Source of the DNA: Deltaproteobacteria bacterium
GTDB taxonomy: Bacteria; Myxococcota_A; SURF-8
DNA length: 7,079 nt
Assembly: GCA_029570245.1 (NCBI GenBank)
Contig: JAKQSH010000164.1
Span: 1 to 7,079 of the forward strand
Reading direction: 5' to 3'
Shown here piece by piece: positions 1 through 5,734 of the stretch (the first letter of the stretch is position 1; the number at the start of each line of letters is the position of its first letter). A program made the position numbers and the translations under genes. A model generated the notes under the pieces. That model saw nothing but the letters and a program-made list of their open reading frames with translations, searched no databases and was not told where the DNA came from.

Positions 1-128
1 AATTTATTAAAATTTTTATCAAGAAAGAACCTGTTGATAATCCGTTCTGACGACCGACAACAGTAATATACACACGATTCGGGGAAATGCAATTAATTAG
101 TTAAAAAAATCGCTATATTGCTTTTTGG
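1..128. other. AT-rich intergenic region at left edge, no gene seen
   Basis: This stretch lies downstream of the leftward rluA-family gene and reaches the window edge. It is markedly more AT-rich than the coding DNA, with runs such as AATTAATTAG and seven consecutive As near 105-111. I find no open reading frame, tRNA or rRNA signature. No strong hairpin followed by a T-run is visible on the minus strand, so the end of the leftward transcript is not resolved. The only regulatory candidate is the weak minus-strand promoter listed separately. Confidence 0.6.
65..92 (-). promoter_or_regulatory. Weak candidate promoter for a leftward gene beyond the window
   Basis: Read on the minus strand, TTGCAT (87-92) is followed after 16 nt by TATATT (65-70). 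The -10 box matches the consensus at 5 of 6 positions, but the -35 box at only 3 of 6. The predicted start of transcription near base 58 would point at a gene lying to the left of the window. AT-rich DNA produces such matches by chance, so this is tentative. Confidence 0.22.
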
Positions 129-794
129 CTAATTATTTCCGGCGTTTAGAGCCAGAGTGCCGATGGCGCAAGAAAGATCATCGGGCAAATCGCTTTTTAC
201 TGATATCACCGATTCGCCCCGAAAAGCAAGTTTTAGTTCACACGCATGCAGAAATTGTCGTTCAAGTTTCAGTTCTTCAGCAGCCCGGTGGTTTACATTG
301 CGCCGCCCGTATAGAGGATCACCGACAATATTCCAGCCCAGATCGGCCATGTGTCGCCGGATTTGATGTTTTCTTCCCGTATGAATCGACACTTTCAAAA
401 GTGTCAGCATACGAAATCTCTGCAGTACCTCGAAATCCGTCCTGGCATATTGCGAAGGCAGGTGCAGAAGTGTTTTATTGTCGTCCCCCAGTTGCGGCAG
501 TCGCTCACAGATGCTGCCCGATTCCTGTTCAGGCTTTCCGGCGACAAGCGCCAGATAATGCTTTTCAAGTATGGAGGACTCCACCTGTTCGTGCAAATCC
601 GGTCGCCATGCAAGAGTAAGCAGACCGGAAGTGTCGCGATCAAGACGGCTTACAGACACGGCATGAAAAAAACGGCTGTCCTGAGCGGCCAGAAGTTCTA
701 CGATTCCTGGCGCAGGCTGGCAGACCATACCGGCAGGCTTCTCGACGACGGCCAGAATATCGTTTTCGTAAACTATTTTTATCGCTTCAGGCAA
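129..794 (-). CDS. RluA-family RNA pseudouridine synthase
   Basis: A 221-residue enzyme predicted to isomerise uridine to pseudouridine in rRNA or tRNA in the cytoplasm. The catalytic motif is SRLDRDTSG (residues 49-57), with D52 as the expected nucleophile. Downstream are the family blocks TGRKHQIRRH and IVGDPLYG. There is no N-terminal S4 domain, and the length resembles E. coli RluA (219 aa), but the RNA target cannot be assigned. Two oddities stand out. The usual His of HRLD is replaced by Ser49. The only usable start is TTG at 794-792: an in-frame TAA lies two codons upstream and the next Met is inside the conserved KPAGM block. No good Shine-Dalgarno precedes it. The gene begins 30 nt after the TPR gene and is probably the last gene of the leftward cluster. 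Family confidence is high; the specific paralogue is unknown. Confidence 0.9.
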   Translation of the reverse strand: MPEAIKIVYENDILAVVEKPAGMVCQPAPGIVELLAAQDSRFFHAVSVSRLDRDTSGLLTLAWRPDLHEQVESSILEKHYLALVAGKPEQESGSICERLPQLGDDNKTLLHLPSQYARTDFEVLQRFRMLTLLKVSIHTGRKHQIRRHMADLGWNIVGDPLYGRRNVNHRAAEELKLERQFLHACELKLAFRGESVISVKSDLPDDLSCAIGTLALNAGNN

Positions 795-824
795 TGATTA
801 TCTCAATCTTGGAGGATAAGAAAC

Positions 825-2162
825 TCAGCGAGAAGCTTCATTGAGCGCCTTACGACTGTCATTGATGTTTTTCAGTAATACGCGGGAAAGCTTTCGCGGA
901 AAAGCGTTATAGCGAGCGGCTCCAGCTGATTTGCTGTAAAGTTCCCAGGCGCTGCCGTCGTCACCGTTCATTTCGCTTCCAAAACCGGCGTTCAGAAGAC
1001 AGGCTGCCGTAAGGCTCGGCGGAGATTTTGCACATATTTCAGAGGCTTCTTTGACATCGTTTTTCTTCGAAAGAAGTTCAACAGCCTGACAGCGCGCAAC
1101 AAGGAGACGCCCAGCGCCGTTTGAGTTGGCCCCACACCAGTTTTTCATTTTTTCAATCAGCTCTTTCGCTTTTTGAGTCTGACCGGTTTTGTCAAGCGCA
1201 ATAACATTCACGCCCTGCCGCATAAGATAGTGAAACACTTTCGTCACGCTGTCGGAAGAAGCCGGTTCGGGCAGTTCTTTTTTCAGGAAATCGGCGGCGT
1301 CTTTCCATTTAGAATCTTCCATTGCCACAAGTGCCTGACTGAGCCTGATTGTATCGGCAACGAATTCACTTTTCGCCTGAGCCGCCATATCGGCCAGCAT
1401 TTTTTCTCTTTCACCGGGCTTACGCCCCAGCCAGCGGATAAAGCCGGCTTTCAGAGTAGCCTGCAGAAAGAGTTTTTCTTCGTTCTGAGGATCAAACTTC
1501 ATCTGGTCGATCATCATAATCGACTCGTCAGATGCGCCAAGCATGGAAAGAAAAAGAGCCTTGCGCGTAAGAATAAATCCTGCGGTTTCCGTTTCAGGCG
1601 AGAGCAGCGCCAGCGCACGCTCAGACCAGCGGACACCGGCTTCCGGCAGAAACGCCTGCAGACAGATGTTTACTGCAAGGACGGCCTGCATCGGATCATC
1701 AACATTTCTGGGATCGACGGCCTCAATGGTTGCAGCTGAATCTTCAAACAATTCGATTTTGAACTGCATGGATGCCAGATCGAATATGAATCCGATATTG
1801 CCGGGCTCAAAAGCGACTGCTTTTTTGAATGCCGCCAGCGCCCTCTCAACATCCTTTTTGTACATCAGCGCCTGCCCCAGCAGATTATAAAGCCTGGCTT
1901 CGCCGGGATATTCTTTTATGGCAGACTCCAGGCGTTCCGCCGCGCCGTCGAAATCAGCATTGCCGATCAGTTCCTGTGCATCAGCATACGCTTCATCAGC
2001 CCCGGAGAGCACCTGTGCAGCAGGATCGCCGCACGAAACGGCGCTTTCCTGAACGGCGCTATCGTCGGAATCATTTTTCTGTACGGAAATAAAATACACT
2101 GAAACAGCGATAACAAAAACAAAGAATACAACTGCCACAATAACTTTGGCACTCTTTTTCAT
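825..2162 (-). CDS. Membrane-anchored tetratricopeptide-repeat protein
   Basis: A 445-residue protein with a basic N-terminus (MKKSAK) followed by one hydrophobic segment at residues 7-26, read as an uncleaved signal anchor. The rest would then face the periplasm. Residues 30-60 are polar linker. TPR-like helical pairs follow: about 60-88 (A-ERLESAIKEYPGE), 89-122 (LYNLLGQALMYKK, then ALAAFKKAVAFEPGN) and 123-152. The remaining alpha-helical region looks like degenerate solenoid. It is probably a protein-protein scaffold with no catalytic motif. One Cys lies in the linker (C44), with no lipobox context. The ATG at 2162 has a strong Shine-Dalgarno (GAGGTG, 4 nt spacing). It sits 72 nt after the zinc-site membrane protein and 30 nt before the pseudouridine synthase, all leftward. 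The precise role is unknown; related TPR proteins serve in envelope assembly or secretion, but nothing here specifies that. Confidence 0.85.
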   Translation of the reverse strand: MKKSAKVIVAVVFFVFVIAVSVYFISVQKNDSDDSAVQESAVSCGDPAAQVLSGADEAYADAQELIGNADFDGAAERLESAIKEYPGEARLYNLLGQALMYKKDVERALAAFKKAVAFEPGNIGFIFDLASMQFKIELFEDSAATIEAVDPRNVDDPMQAVLAVNICLQAFLPEAGVRWSERALALLSPETETAGFILTRKALFLSMLGASDESIMMIDQMKFDPQNEEKLFLQATLKAGFIRWLGRKPGEREKMLADMAAQAKSEFVADTIRLSQALVAMEDSKWKDAADFLKKELPEPASSDSVTKVFHYLMRQGVNVIALDKTGQTQKAKELIEKMKNWCGANSNGAGRLLVARCQAVELLSKKNDVKEASEICAKSPPSLTAACLLNAGFGSEMNGDDGSAWELYSKSAGAARYNAFPRKLSRVLLKNINDSRKALNEASR

Positions 2163-2234
2163 TGTTCACCTCTTCAAGAGACGCCGGAGCCGAAAGATGC
2201 AGCATACAGCGCCAGCGGAGACAAGTGGAAAACG

Positions 2235-2642
2235 TCAGAACTGCTTATCTTCGTGACCACGGGCACGAGCCTGAGCATCACGAACATCCTCACGCTGGCG
2301 AAGATATTTGTAACTTTCAGTGATCGGCACTTCTTTTTTCTGGCTGCACTTTCTGCAGGTGATGTTAAGGTGCGTTCCGATTTTGTCAGGAGGAATTCCA
2401 GTAACTTCCCAGTGATGCTCACACCCGGAAGAAGATGTCCCGGAGCGATCGGAGCGCGGGCTTTTTTTCTGCGGAACAGCATCGTCGGGACGTTCTCTGG
2501 CAAGCAACTTTTCGTGCTCAATCGCCATATCCGCGAAATCGTCGGTGTTCTTCTTTTTGAAGACAATCAGCCACAGAGCGATGAAAAGACCAATTACGCC
2601 AACCACAACCAGAACCACAAGTTTGATGTCAATGTCCGGCAT
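2235..2642 (-). CDS. Small single-pass membrane protein with putative CxHH/CxxC zinc site
   Basis: A 135-residue protein that I cannot assign to a named family. Residues 1-6 are short and acidic, 7-28 form a strongly hydrophobic transmembrane helix, and KKK at 29-31 follows it. That pattern suggests an N-out, C-in topology with the tail in the cytoplasm. Residues 32-70 are charged and probably disordered. A compact Cys/His module follows: C74-E-H-H-W78, then 18 residues later C96-R-K-C99, spacing that fits a small treble-clef or ribbon-like zinc site. The C-terminus (110-135) is highly charged and helical. The ATG at 2642 has AAGGGA upstream. It starts 15 nt after the asnS stop, so cotranscription is very likely. 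A 170-residue open frame on the opposite strand overlaps it. I prefer this frame for its start signal, membrane segment and operon position. Confidence 0.75.
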   Translation of the reverse strand: MPDIDIKLVVLVVVGVIGLFIALWLIVFKKKNTDDFADMAIEHEKLLARERPDDAVPQKKSPRSDRSGTSSSGCEHHWEVTGIPPDKIGTHLNITCRKCSQKKEVPITESYKYLRQREDVRDAQARARGHEDKQF

Positions 2643-2657
2643 CGTTCCCTTTTTTCC

Positions 2658-3956
2658 TTATGGAGACAGGCGTTCCATCATGCGCGGGAACGGAATTGCC
2701 TCGCGCACATGCTTGATTCCGGTAATCCAGGCCAGAGTACGTTCCAGCCCAAGACCGAACCCTGAATGTGTGAAAGTGCCGTAACGGCGCAGGTCCAGAT
2801 ACCACTCGAAAGGCTCATGCGGCAAGCCTTCTTTGTCGATCTGTTTCAGCAGTTCTTCGTAGTCGTCTTCGCGCTGCCCGCCGCCGATTATTTCACCGTA
2901 GCCTTCCGGCGCCAGCATGTCCACGCCCATCGCCTTTGTCGGGTCTTTCGGGTCGCGTTTCATATAAAAAGCCTTTATTTCGCGTGGCCAGCGATGAACC
3001 ATAATCGGGACTTCGAAAGACTGCGTCAACATGGTTTCGTCGTCACCGCCGAAATCAGTGCCGTATTCAAAATCTGAACCAAGCTCCTTAAGGCGGGCAT
3101 AAGCTTCATCGTAAGTAAGACGCGGGAACGGTTTTTTTATTTTTTCAAGCGCCGTAACATCGCGCTCCAGAATCTCAAGCTCGCGTCGGCACTTCTCCAG
3201 CACTCGCTTTACGATATAGCAAACGAAATCTTCCATAAGGTCCATATCGCCGTCAAGGTCGATAAAGGCGACTTCCGGTTCGATCATCCAGAATTCGGTA
3301 AGGTGACGGCGGGTTTTAGATTTCTCGGCGCGGAATGTCGGCCCGAAACAGTAAACTTTACCCAGCGCAGCAGCACCGGCTTCCATGTATAGCTGGCCGG
3401 ACTGAGTAAGATAAGCCTTGGTGTCGAAATAACCGACTTCGAAAAGATTGGTGGTTCCTTCGCATGCATTGGGTGTGAAAATAGGCGCATCAAGGTTGGT
3501 AAAACCGTTGATGTCGAAATAGTCGCGGATGGCCATGATGAGTTCATGGCGAACCCTCATTATTGCATTCTGACGTTTGGAGCGCAGCCAGAGATGGCGG
3601 TAATCCATGAGGAAAGCCACGCCGTGTTCTTTGGGAGTAATCGGATATTCCTGAGTCGGATAAGCTGCGATTTCGACTTTCTTCACCTGAAGTTCATAAC
3701 CGATCTCAGAGCGGTCATCTTTGCTGACGGTGCCGGTCAAAGAAAGCGAAGTTTCCTGCGGCATTTTATCGCAGATATCGTAAATTTCGTCGCCCAGATC
3801 AGGGCGGAAGACTACGCACTGAACGATTCCGGTTCCGTCGCGCAATTGAAGGAAAACCAGCTTCTTCGATGATCTTTTATTATACAGCCAACCCTTCAGG
3901 GTAACTTCTTCTCCAACATGCTTGCCTATATCCGCAATCCATACGTGTGCCATCAT
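2658..3956 (-). CDS. asnS: Asparagine--tRNA ligase (asparaginyl-tRNA synthetase)
   Basis: A full-length 432-residue class IIb synthetase that charges tRNA-Asn with asparagine using ATP in the cytoplasm. Residues 4-100 form the OB-fold anticodon-binding domain (VTLKGWLYNKR, LRDGTGIVQCVVF). The catalytic core follows: motif 1 around 131-162, the substrate block GTTNLFEVGYFDTKAYLTQS (167-186), motif 2 from F208-R209-A210-E211 to HLTEFWMIEPE, the block GYGEIIGGGQRE (352-363), and motif 3 GFGLGLERT (399-407) with the terminal PFPRMMERLSP. These are AsnRS rather than AspRS hallmarks. Two adjacent ATGs occur. AAGGG lies 4 nt before the first and 7 nt before the second (3953), so the true start may be the second Met (MAHVWIADIG). 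The gene is first in a leftward cluster and is preceded by a good promoter and a leader hairpin. Length and motifs are typical, with no truncation. Confidence 0.97.
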   Translation of the reverse strand: MMAHVWIADIGKHVGEEVTLKGWLYNKRSSKKLVFLQLRDGTGIVQCVVFRPDLGDEIYDICDKMPQETSLSLTGTVSKDDRSEIGYELQVKKVEIAAYPTQEYPITPKEHGVAFLMDYRHLWLRSKRQNAIMRVRHELIMAIRDYFDINGFTNLDAPIFTPNACEGTTNLFEVGYFDTKAYLTQSGQLYMEAGAAALGKVYCFGPTFRAEKSKTRRHLTEFWMIEPEVAFIDLDGDMDLMEDFVCYIVKRVLEKCRRELEILERDVTALEKIKKPFPRLTYDEAYARLKELGSDFEYGTDFGGDDETMLTQSFEVPIMVHRWPREIKAFYMKRDPKDPTKAMGVDMLAPEGYGEIIGGGQREDDYEELLKQIDKEGLPHEPFEWYLDLRRYGTFTHSGFGLGLERTLAWITGIKHVREAIPFPRMMERLSP

Positions 3957-3974
3957 AAAACCCTTTTCTGGTGT

Positions 3975-4012
3975 AAAAACGGGACTTCCCAGTAATCAGC
4001 AATAACAGTCCC
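3975..4012 (-). terminator. Hairpin plus T-run in the asnS leader, possible attenuator
   Basis: Read on the minus strand, GGGACT (4012-4007) can pair perfectly with AGTCCC (3986-3981), enclosing a 20-nt loop. After one G, five Ts follow (3979-3975). It lies between the predicted asnS promoter and the asnS start. A terminator-like structure there would be expected to attenuate transcription. The stem is only six base pairs and the loop is large, so it may be weak or coincidental. I see no leader peptide rich in Asn codons, and the leader of about 73 nt is too short for a T-box. Confidence 0.35.
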
Positions 4013-4035
4013 CGCTTGTTCAAAAACAGAAACTG

Positions 4036-4064
4036 AGTTTAAACAGCCGCCAGATCAAAGTCAA
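4036..4064 (-). promoter_or_regulatory. Predicted sigma-70-type promoter of asnS
   Basis: On the minus strand, the -35 box TTGACT (4064-4059) matches the consensus at 5 of 6 positions. It is followed after exactly 17 nt by the -10 box TAAACT (4041-4036), which matches at 4 of 6. Transcription would start near 4029, giving a 5' leader of about 73 nt before the asnS ATG. Its position in the divergent intergenic region and its optimal spacing support it. Confidence 0.6.
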
Positions 4065-4092
4065 AGCTATTCTTTCTGCAAGCCGCAGACAG

Positions 4093-4129
4093 AATAATCT
4101 ATCTTTCAACAAAAAGGATGTGCTATCTT
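4093..4129 (+). promoter_or_regulatory. Candidate -10 elements upstream of the outer-membrane protein gene
   Basis: Two possible -10 boxes precede the rightward gene at 4140. AATAAT (4093-4098) matches TATAAT at 5 of 6 positions but lacks a recognisable -35. TGCTATCTT (4121-4129) has the TGn extended -10 form with TATCTT, ending 10 nt before the ATG. If the second is used, the transcript would begin at or next to the start codon. Neither is certain. Confidence 0.35.
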
Positions 4130-4139
4130 CACACGCGAC

Positions 4140-4700
4140 ATGAAAACATCGAAACTTATAACAATTTTTGCCGTGCTTGCGATTCTTACAGGAATCGCCC
4201 TTCCCGCCCGTGCGGATGTAACCGGAAACATAGAACGCACCGGATTATACTGCGGACTTGATCCTGGCCTGGTGTTGCTTGAAGATAGCGACAAGTCATT
4301 TCAGCGATACATCCGCTTCAATCTGCGCGTCGGCTGGGGATTTACCAGCTGGTTCCAGTTCGGCGGCGATGTAACCGGCGATATTCTGGCGGCAACCGGC
4401 GGCGGACAGAGCATTGCTGGCGACGCCTATTTTCAGCCGGCGCTTACATTTTTTCCTGTAGCCGGTTTCAACATAAGAGGAGCCGGCGGAGTCGATCTTT
4501 CCGATTCGGCACGCTGGATAACTACCGCCAATATGGGCTACGAGTTCGGCATATCAGACAGCGCCGGAGTCGGCTTCAGTCTGGTCTTCAATCAGCTGTT
4601 TCACACCGATCAGCGCTCAAACTGGCGCATGTACGGAATTCTGCTGTATTTCACAGGTTACCGCCTGCACGAAAGCTACGAGGAACAATACAGTTTTTAG
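4140..4700 (+). CDS. Small exported outer-membrane beta-barrel-like protein
   Basis: A 186-residue protein with a clear Sec signal peptide: basic MKTSK, a hydrophobic core at residues 6-21 and a predicted signal peptidase I site after A25 (ARA/DV). The mature part of about 161 residues is rich in Gly and aromatics. It shows alternating hydrophobic strand-like stretches (YIRFNLRVGWGF, FNIRGAGGVDL, AGVGFSLVFNQLF, MYGILLYFTGYRL) and ends in Phe, as BAM-assembled outer-membrane proteins often do. An outer-membrane barrel of perhaps eight strands is the likely fold. I recognise no specific family, and substrate or function is unknown. The ATG is fixed by the signal peptide, yet it has no Shine-Dalgarno at normal distance; the nearest AAGGA is 21 nt upstream. 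It stands alone, divergent from asnS and followed by a terminator. Confidence 0.8.
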   Translation: MKTSKLITIFAVLAILTGIALPARADVTGNIERTGLYCGLDPGLVLLEDSDKSFQRYIRFNLRVGWGFTSWFQFGGDVTGDILAATGGGQSIAGDAYFQPALTFFPVAGFNIRGAGGVDLSDSARWITTANMGYEFGISDSAGVGFSLVFNQLFHTDQRSNWRMYGILLYFTGYRLHESYEEQYSF

Positions 4701-4707
4701 AGCCTCC

Positions 4708-4738
4708 AGCCGTGTATTTCATACACACGGCTTTTCTT
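4708..4738 (+). terminator. Rho-independent terminator after the outer-membrane protein gene
   Basis: AGCCGTGT (4708-4715) pairs perfectly with ACACGGCT (4725-4732) across a 9-nt loop, and TTTTCTT follows. The upper part can alternatively extend as GTGTAT/ATACAC around a TTC loop, leaving a 2-nt bulge. It begins 8 nt after the stop codon and separates this gene from the next promoter. Confidence 0.85.
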
Positions 4739-4756
4739 CAGAACACCTCAAAGATT

Positions 4757-4785
4757 TTGACTATTTATCCCTGCAAAGATAGACT
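4757..4785 (+). promoter_or_regulatory. Predicted sigma-70-type promoter of the TIGR02147-type regulator gene
   Basis: TTGACT (4757-4762) matches the -35 consensus at 5 of 6 positions. After exactly 17 nt comes TAGACT (4780-4785), a 4 of 6 match to the -10. Transcription would start near 4792, about 23 nt before the ATG. It lies just after the upstream terminator, where a promoter is required. Confidence 0.6.
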
Positions 4786-4804
4786 CTTAAATGGACAGGA
4801 GCAT

Positions 4805-4810
4805 GAGGTG
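4805..4810 (+). promoter_or_regulatory. Ribosome binding site GAGGTG for the regulator gene
   Basis: GAGGTG lies 4 nt upstream of the ATG at 4815. The TPR gene on the other strand has the same GAGGTGAAC leader. The upstream in-frame ATGs at 4791 and 4803 run into TGA at 4809-4811, so this site and the ATG at 4815 fix the start. Confidence 0.8.
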
Positions 4811-4814
4811 AACG

Positions 4815-5711
4815 ATGAAGAAAGTCAAACTGAACATCAGCATTTACGACTACAACAACTACAGGGAATTCCTTGAAGATGCATACAAAGACCTGCATGA
4901 GCAGGAACCGCGTTTTTCATACAGATTTCTTCAGAAAAAAGCCGGATATTCTGCGAACTCCAACCATTTCTGGCAAATAATAACCGGACGCGTTCCACTC
5001 AGCCAGCAGGCCGCCCAGCGTTTCGCCCGCGCCCTGAATCTCAACGCCCGTGAAACTCAGTTTTTAACGACACTGGCCGGAATGAATCAGGTAAGAACCG
5101 ACGCTGACCGTAACCAGTACATGGAGCAGCTGAAACAGTTTTCCGCCTATAAGAAGCGAAAAAATGCCGGACAGCTGAGATATGAATACTACAGCGAATG
5201 GTTCCTGCCGCCACTCAGAGAACTTGTAAACCTGCAGAATTTCCGTGAAGACGCCGACTGGATCGCAAACAAACTGGTGCCGCATATAACCCCCAGGCAG
5301 GCAAGAGACGGAATAAAGAAACTGCTTGATCTGGGATTTTTAACCCGCGACGAACGCGGATACCTGAAGCAGACCGAGCCGATGATAGGCAGCACGCGCG
5401 ACCGCAGAGATGTGGACCCGGTGCAGGTGCTGGCAGTGCGTAATTTCCACCGATTTATGATTAAAATGGGCATGGAATCCATAGAAAATATTCCTCAGAA
5501 ACATCGCTTTGTTGTAGGAACCACAATGTCGGTGTCATATAATCAGAGAGAGGAGATAAGAAATCTTACACAGGAGTTCATGGATCAGGTTGAAAAAATA
5601 ATCGTCCGGGACGAACCGGTGGAAACGGTCTGCAGGCTCAACGTGCAGCTTTTCCCTCTGGTTACAGTTAACGATGAGGCTTTGAAGGCAATCGAAAAAT
5701 CCGACGATTAG
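4815..5711 (+). CDS. TIGR02147/DUF4423-family predicted transcriptional regulator
   Basis: A 298-residue cytoplasmic protein matching the TIGR02147 family from memory. Residues 11-90 hold the N-terminal block: YDYNNYREFLEDAY, then RFSYRFLQKKAGY, then LSQQAAQRFARALNLNARET. This resembles an XRE-like helix-turn-helix. Residues 124-185 (YYSEWFLPPLREL, ITPRQARDGIKKLLDLGFL) look like a winged-helix element. Residues 199-283 carry the DUF4423 signature, including VLAVRNFHRFM and the closing CRLNVQLFPL. Members are annotated as putative regulators, but to my knowledge targets are undefined. DNA binding here is inferred from fold resemblance. Length is typical, and it has no signal peptide or membrane segment. 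It has its own promoter and strong ribosome site. The next gene starts 23 nt after its stop with no terminator, so regulator and surface lipoprotein are probably cotranscribed. Confidence 0.85.
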   Translation: MKKVKLNISIYDYNNYREFLEDAYKDLHEQEPRFSYRFLQKKAGYSANSNHFWQIITGRVPLSQQAAQRFARALNLNARETQFLTTLAGMNQVRTDADRNQYMEQLKQFSAYKKRKNAGQLRYEYYSEWFLPPLRELVNLQNFREDADWIANKLVPHITPRQARDGIKKLLDLGFLTRDERGYLKQTEPMIGSTRDRRDVDPVQVLAVRNFHRFMIKMGMESIENIPQKHRFVVGTTMSVSYNQREEIRNLTQEFMDQVEKIIVRDEPVETVCRLNVQLFPLVTVNDEALKAIEKSDD

Positions 5712-5734
5712 CCTGGTGGATGATGGAGACTGCC

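Noticed and set aside
20..52. Short inverted repeat AGAAC ... GTTCT near the left edge
   Set aside because: A five-base stem with a 13-nt loop and no T-run is expected by chance in AT-rich DNA.
125..619. Plus-strand 164-residue open frame opposite the pseudouridine synthase
   Set aside because: It is fully antisense to a gene with clear RluA motifs, has no ribosome site and its translation looks like no known family.
351..797. Plus-strand 148-residue open frame in the same region
   Set aside because: It is also antisense to the pseudouridine synthase, with no start signal and no recognisable domain.
811..820. GGAGGATAAG on the plus strand, resembling a ribosome binding site
   Set aside because: No plus-strand start codon with a credible coding frame follows at suitable distance; the region is the end of the leftward TPR gene.
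1173..1739. Plus-strand 188-residue open frame opposite the TPR gene
   Set aside because: The composition is odd, with many Arg, Phe and His residues, as expected of an antisense shadow. The minus-strand frame has a signal anchor, TPR motifs and a strong ribosome site.
2253..2765. Plus-strand 170-residue open frame overlapping the zinc-site protein and the 3' end of asnS
   Set aside because: It overlaps two genes on the other strand, lacks a ribosome site and has no domain-like features. The minus-strand gene has better signals.
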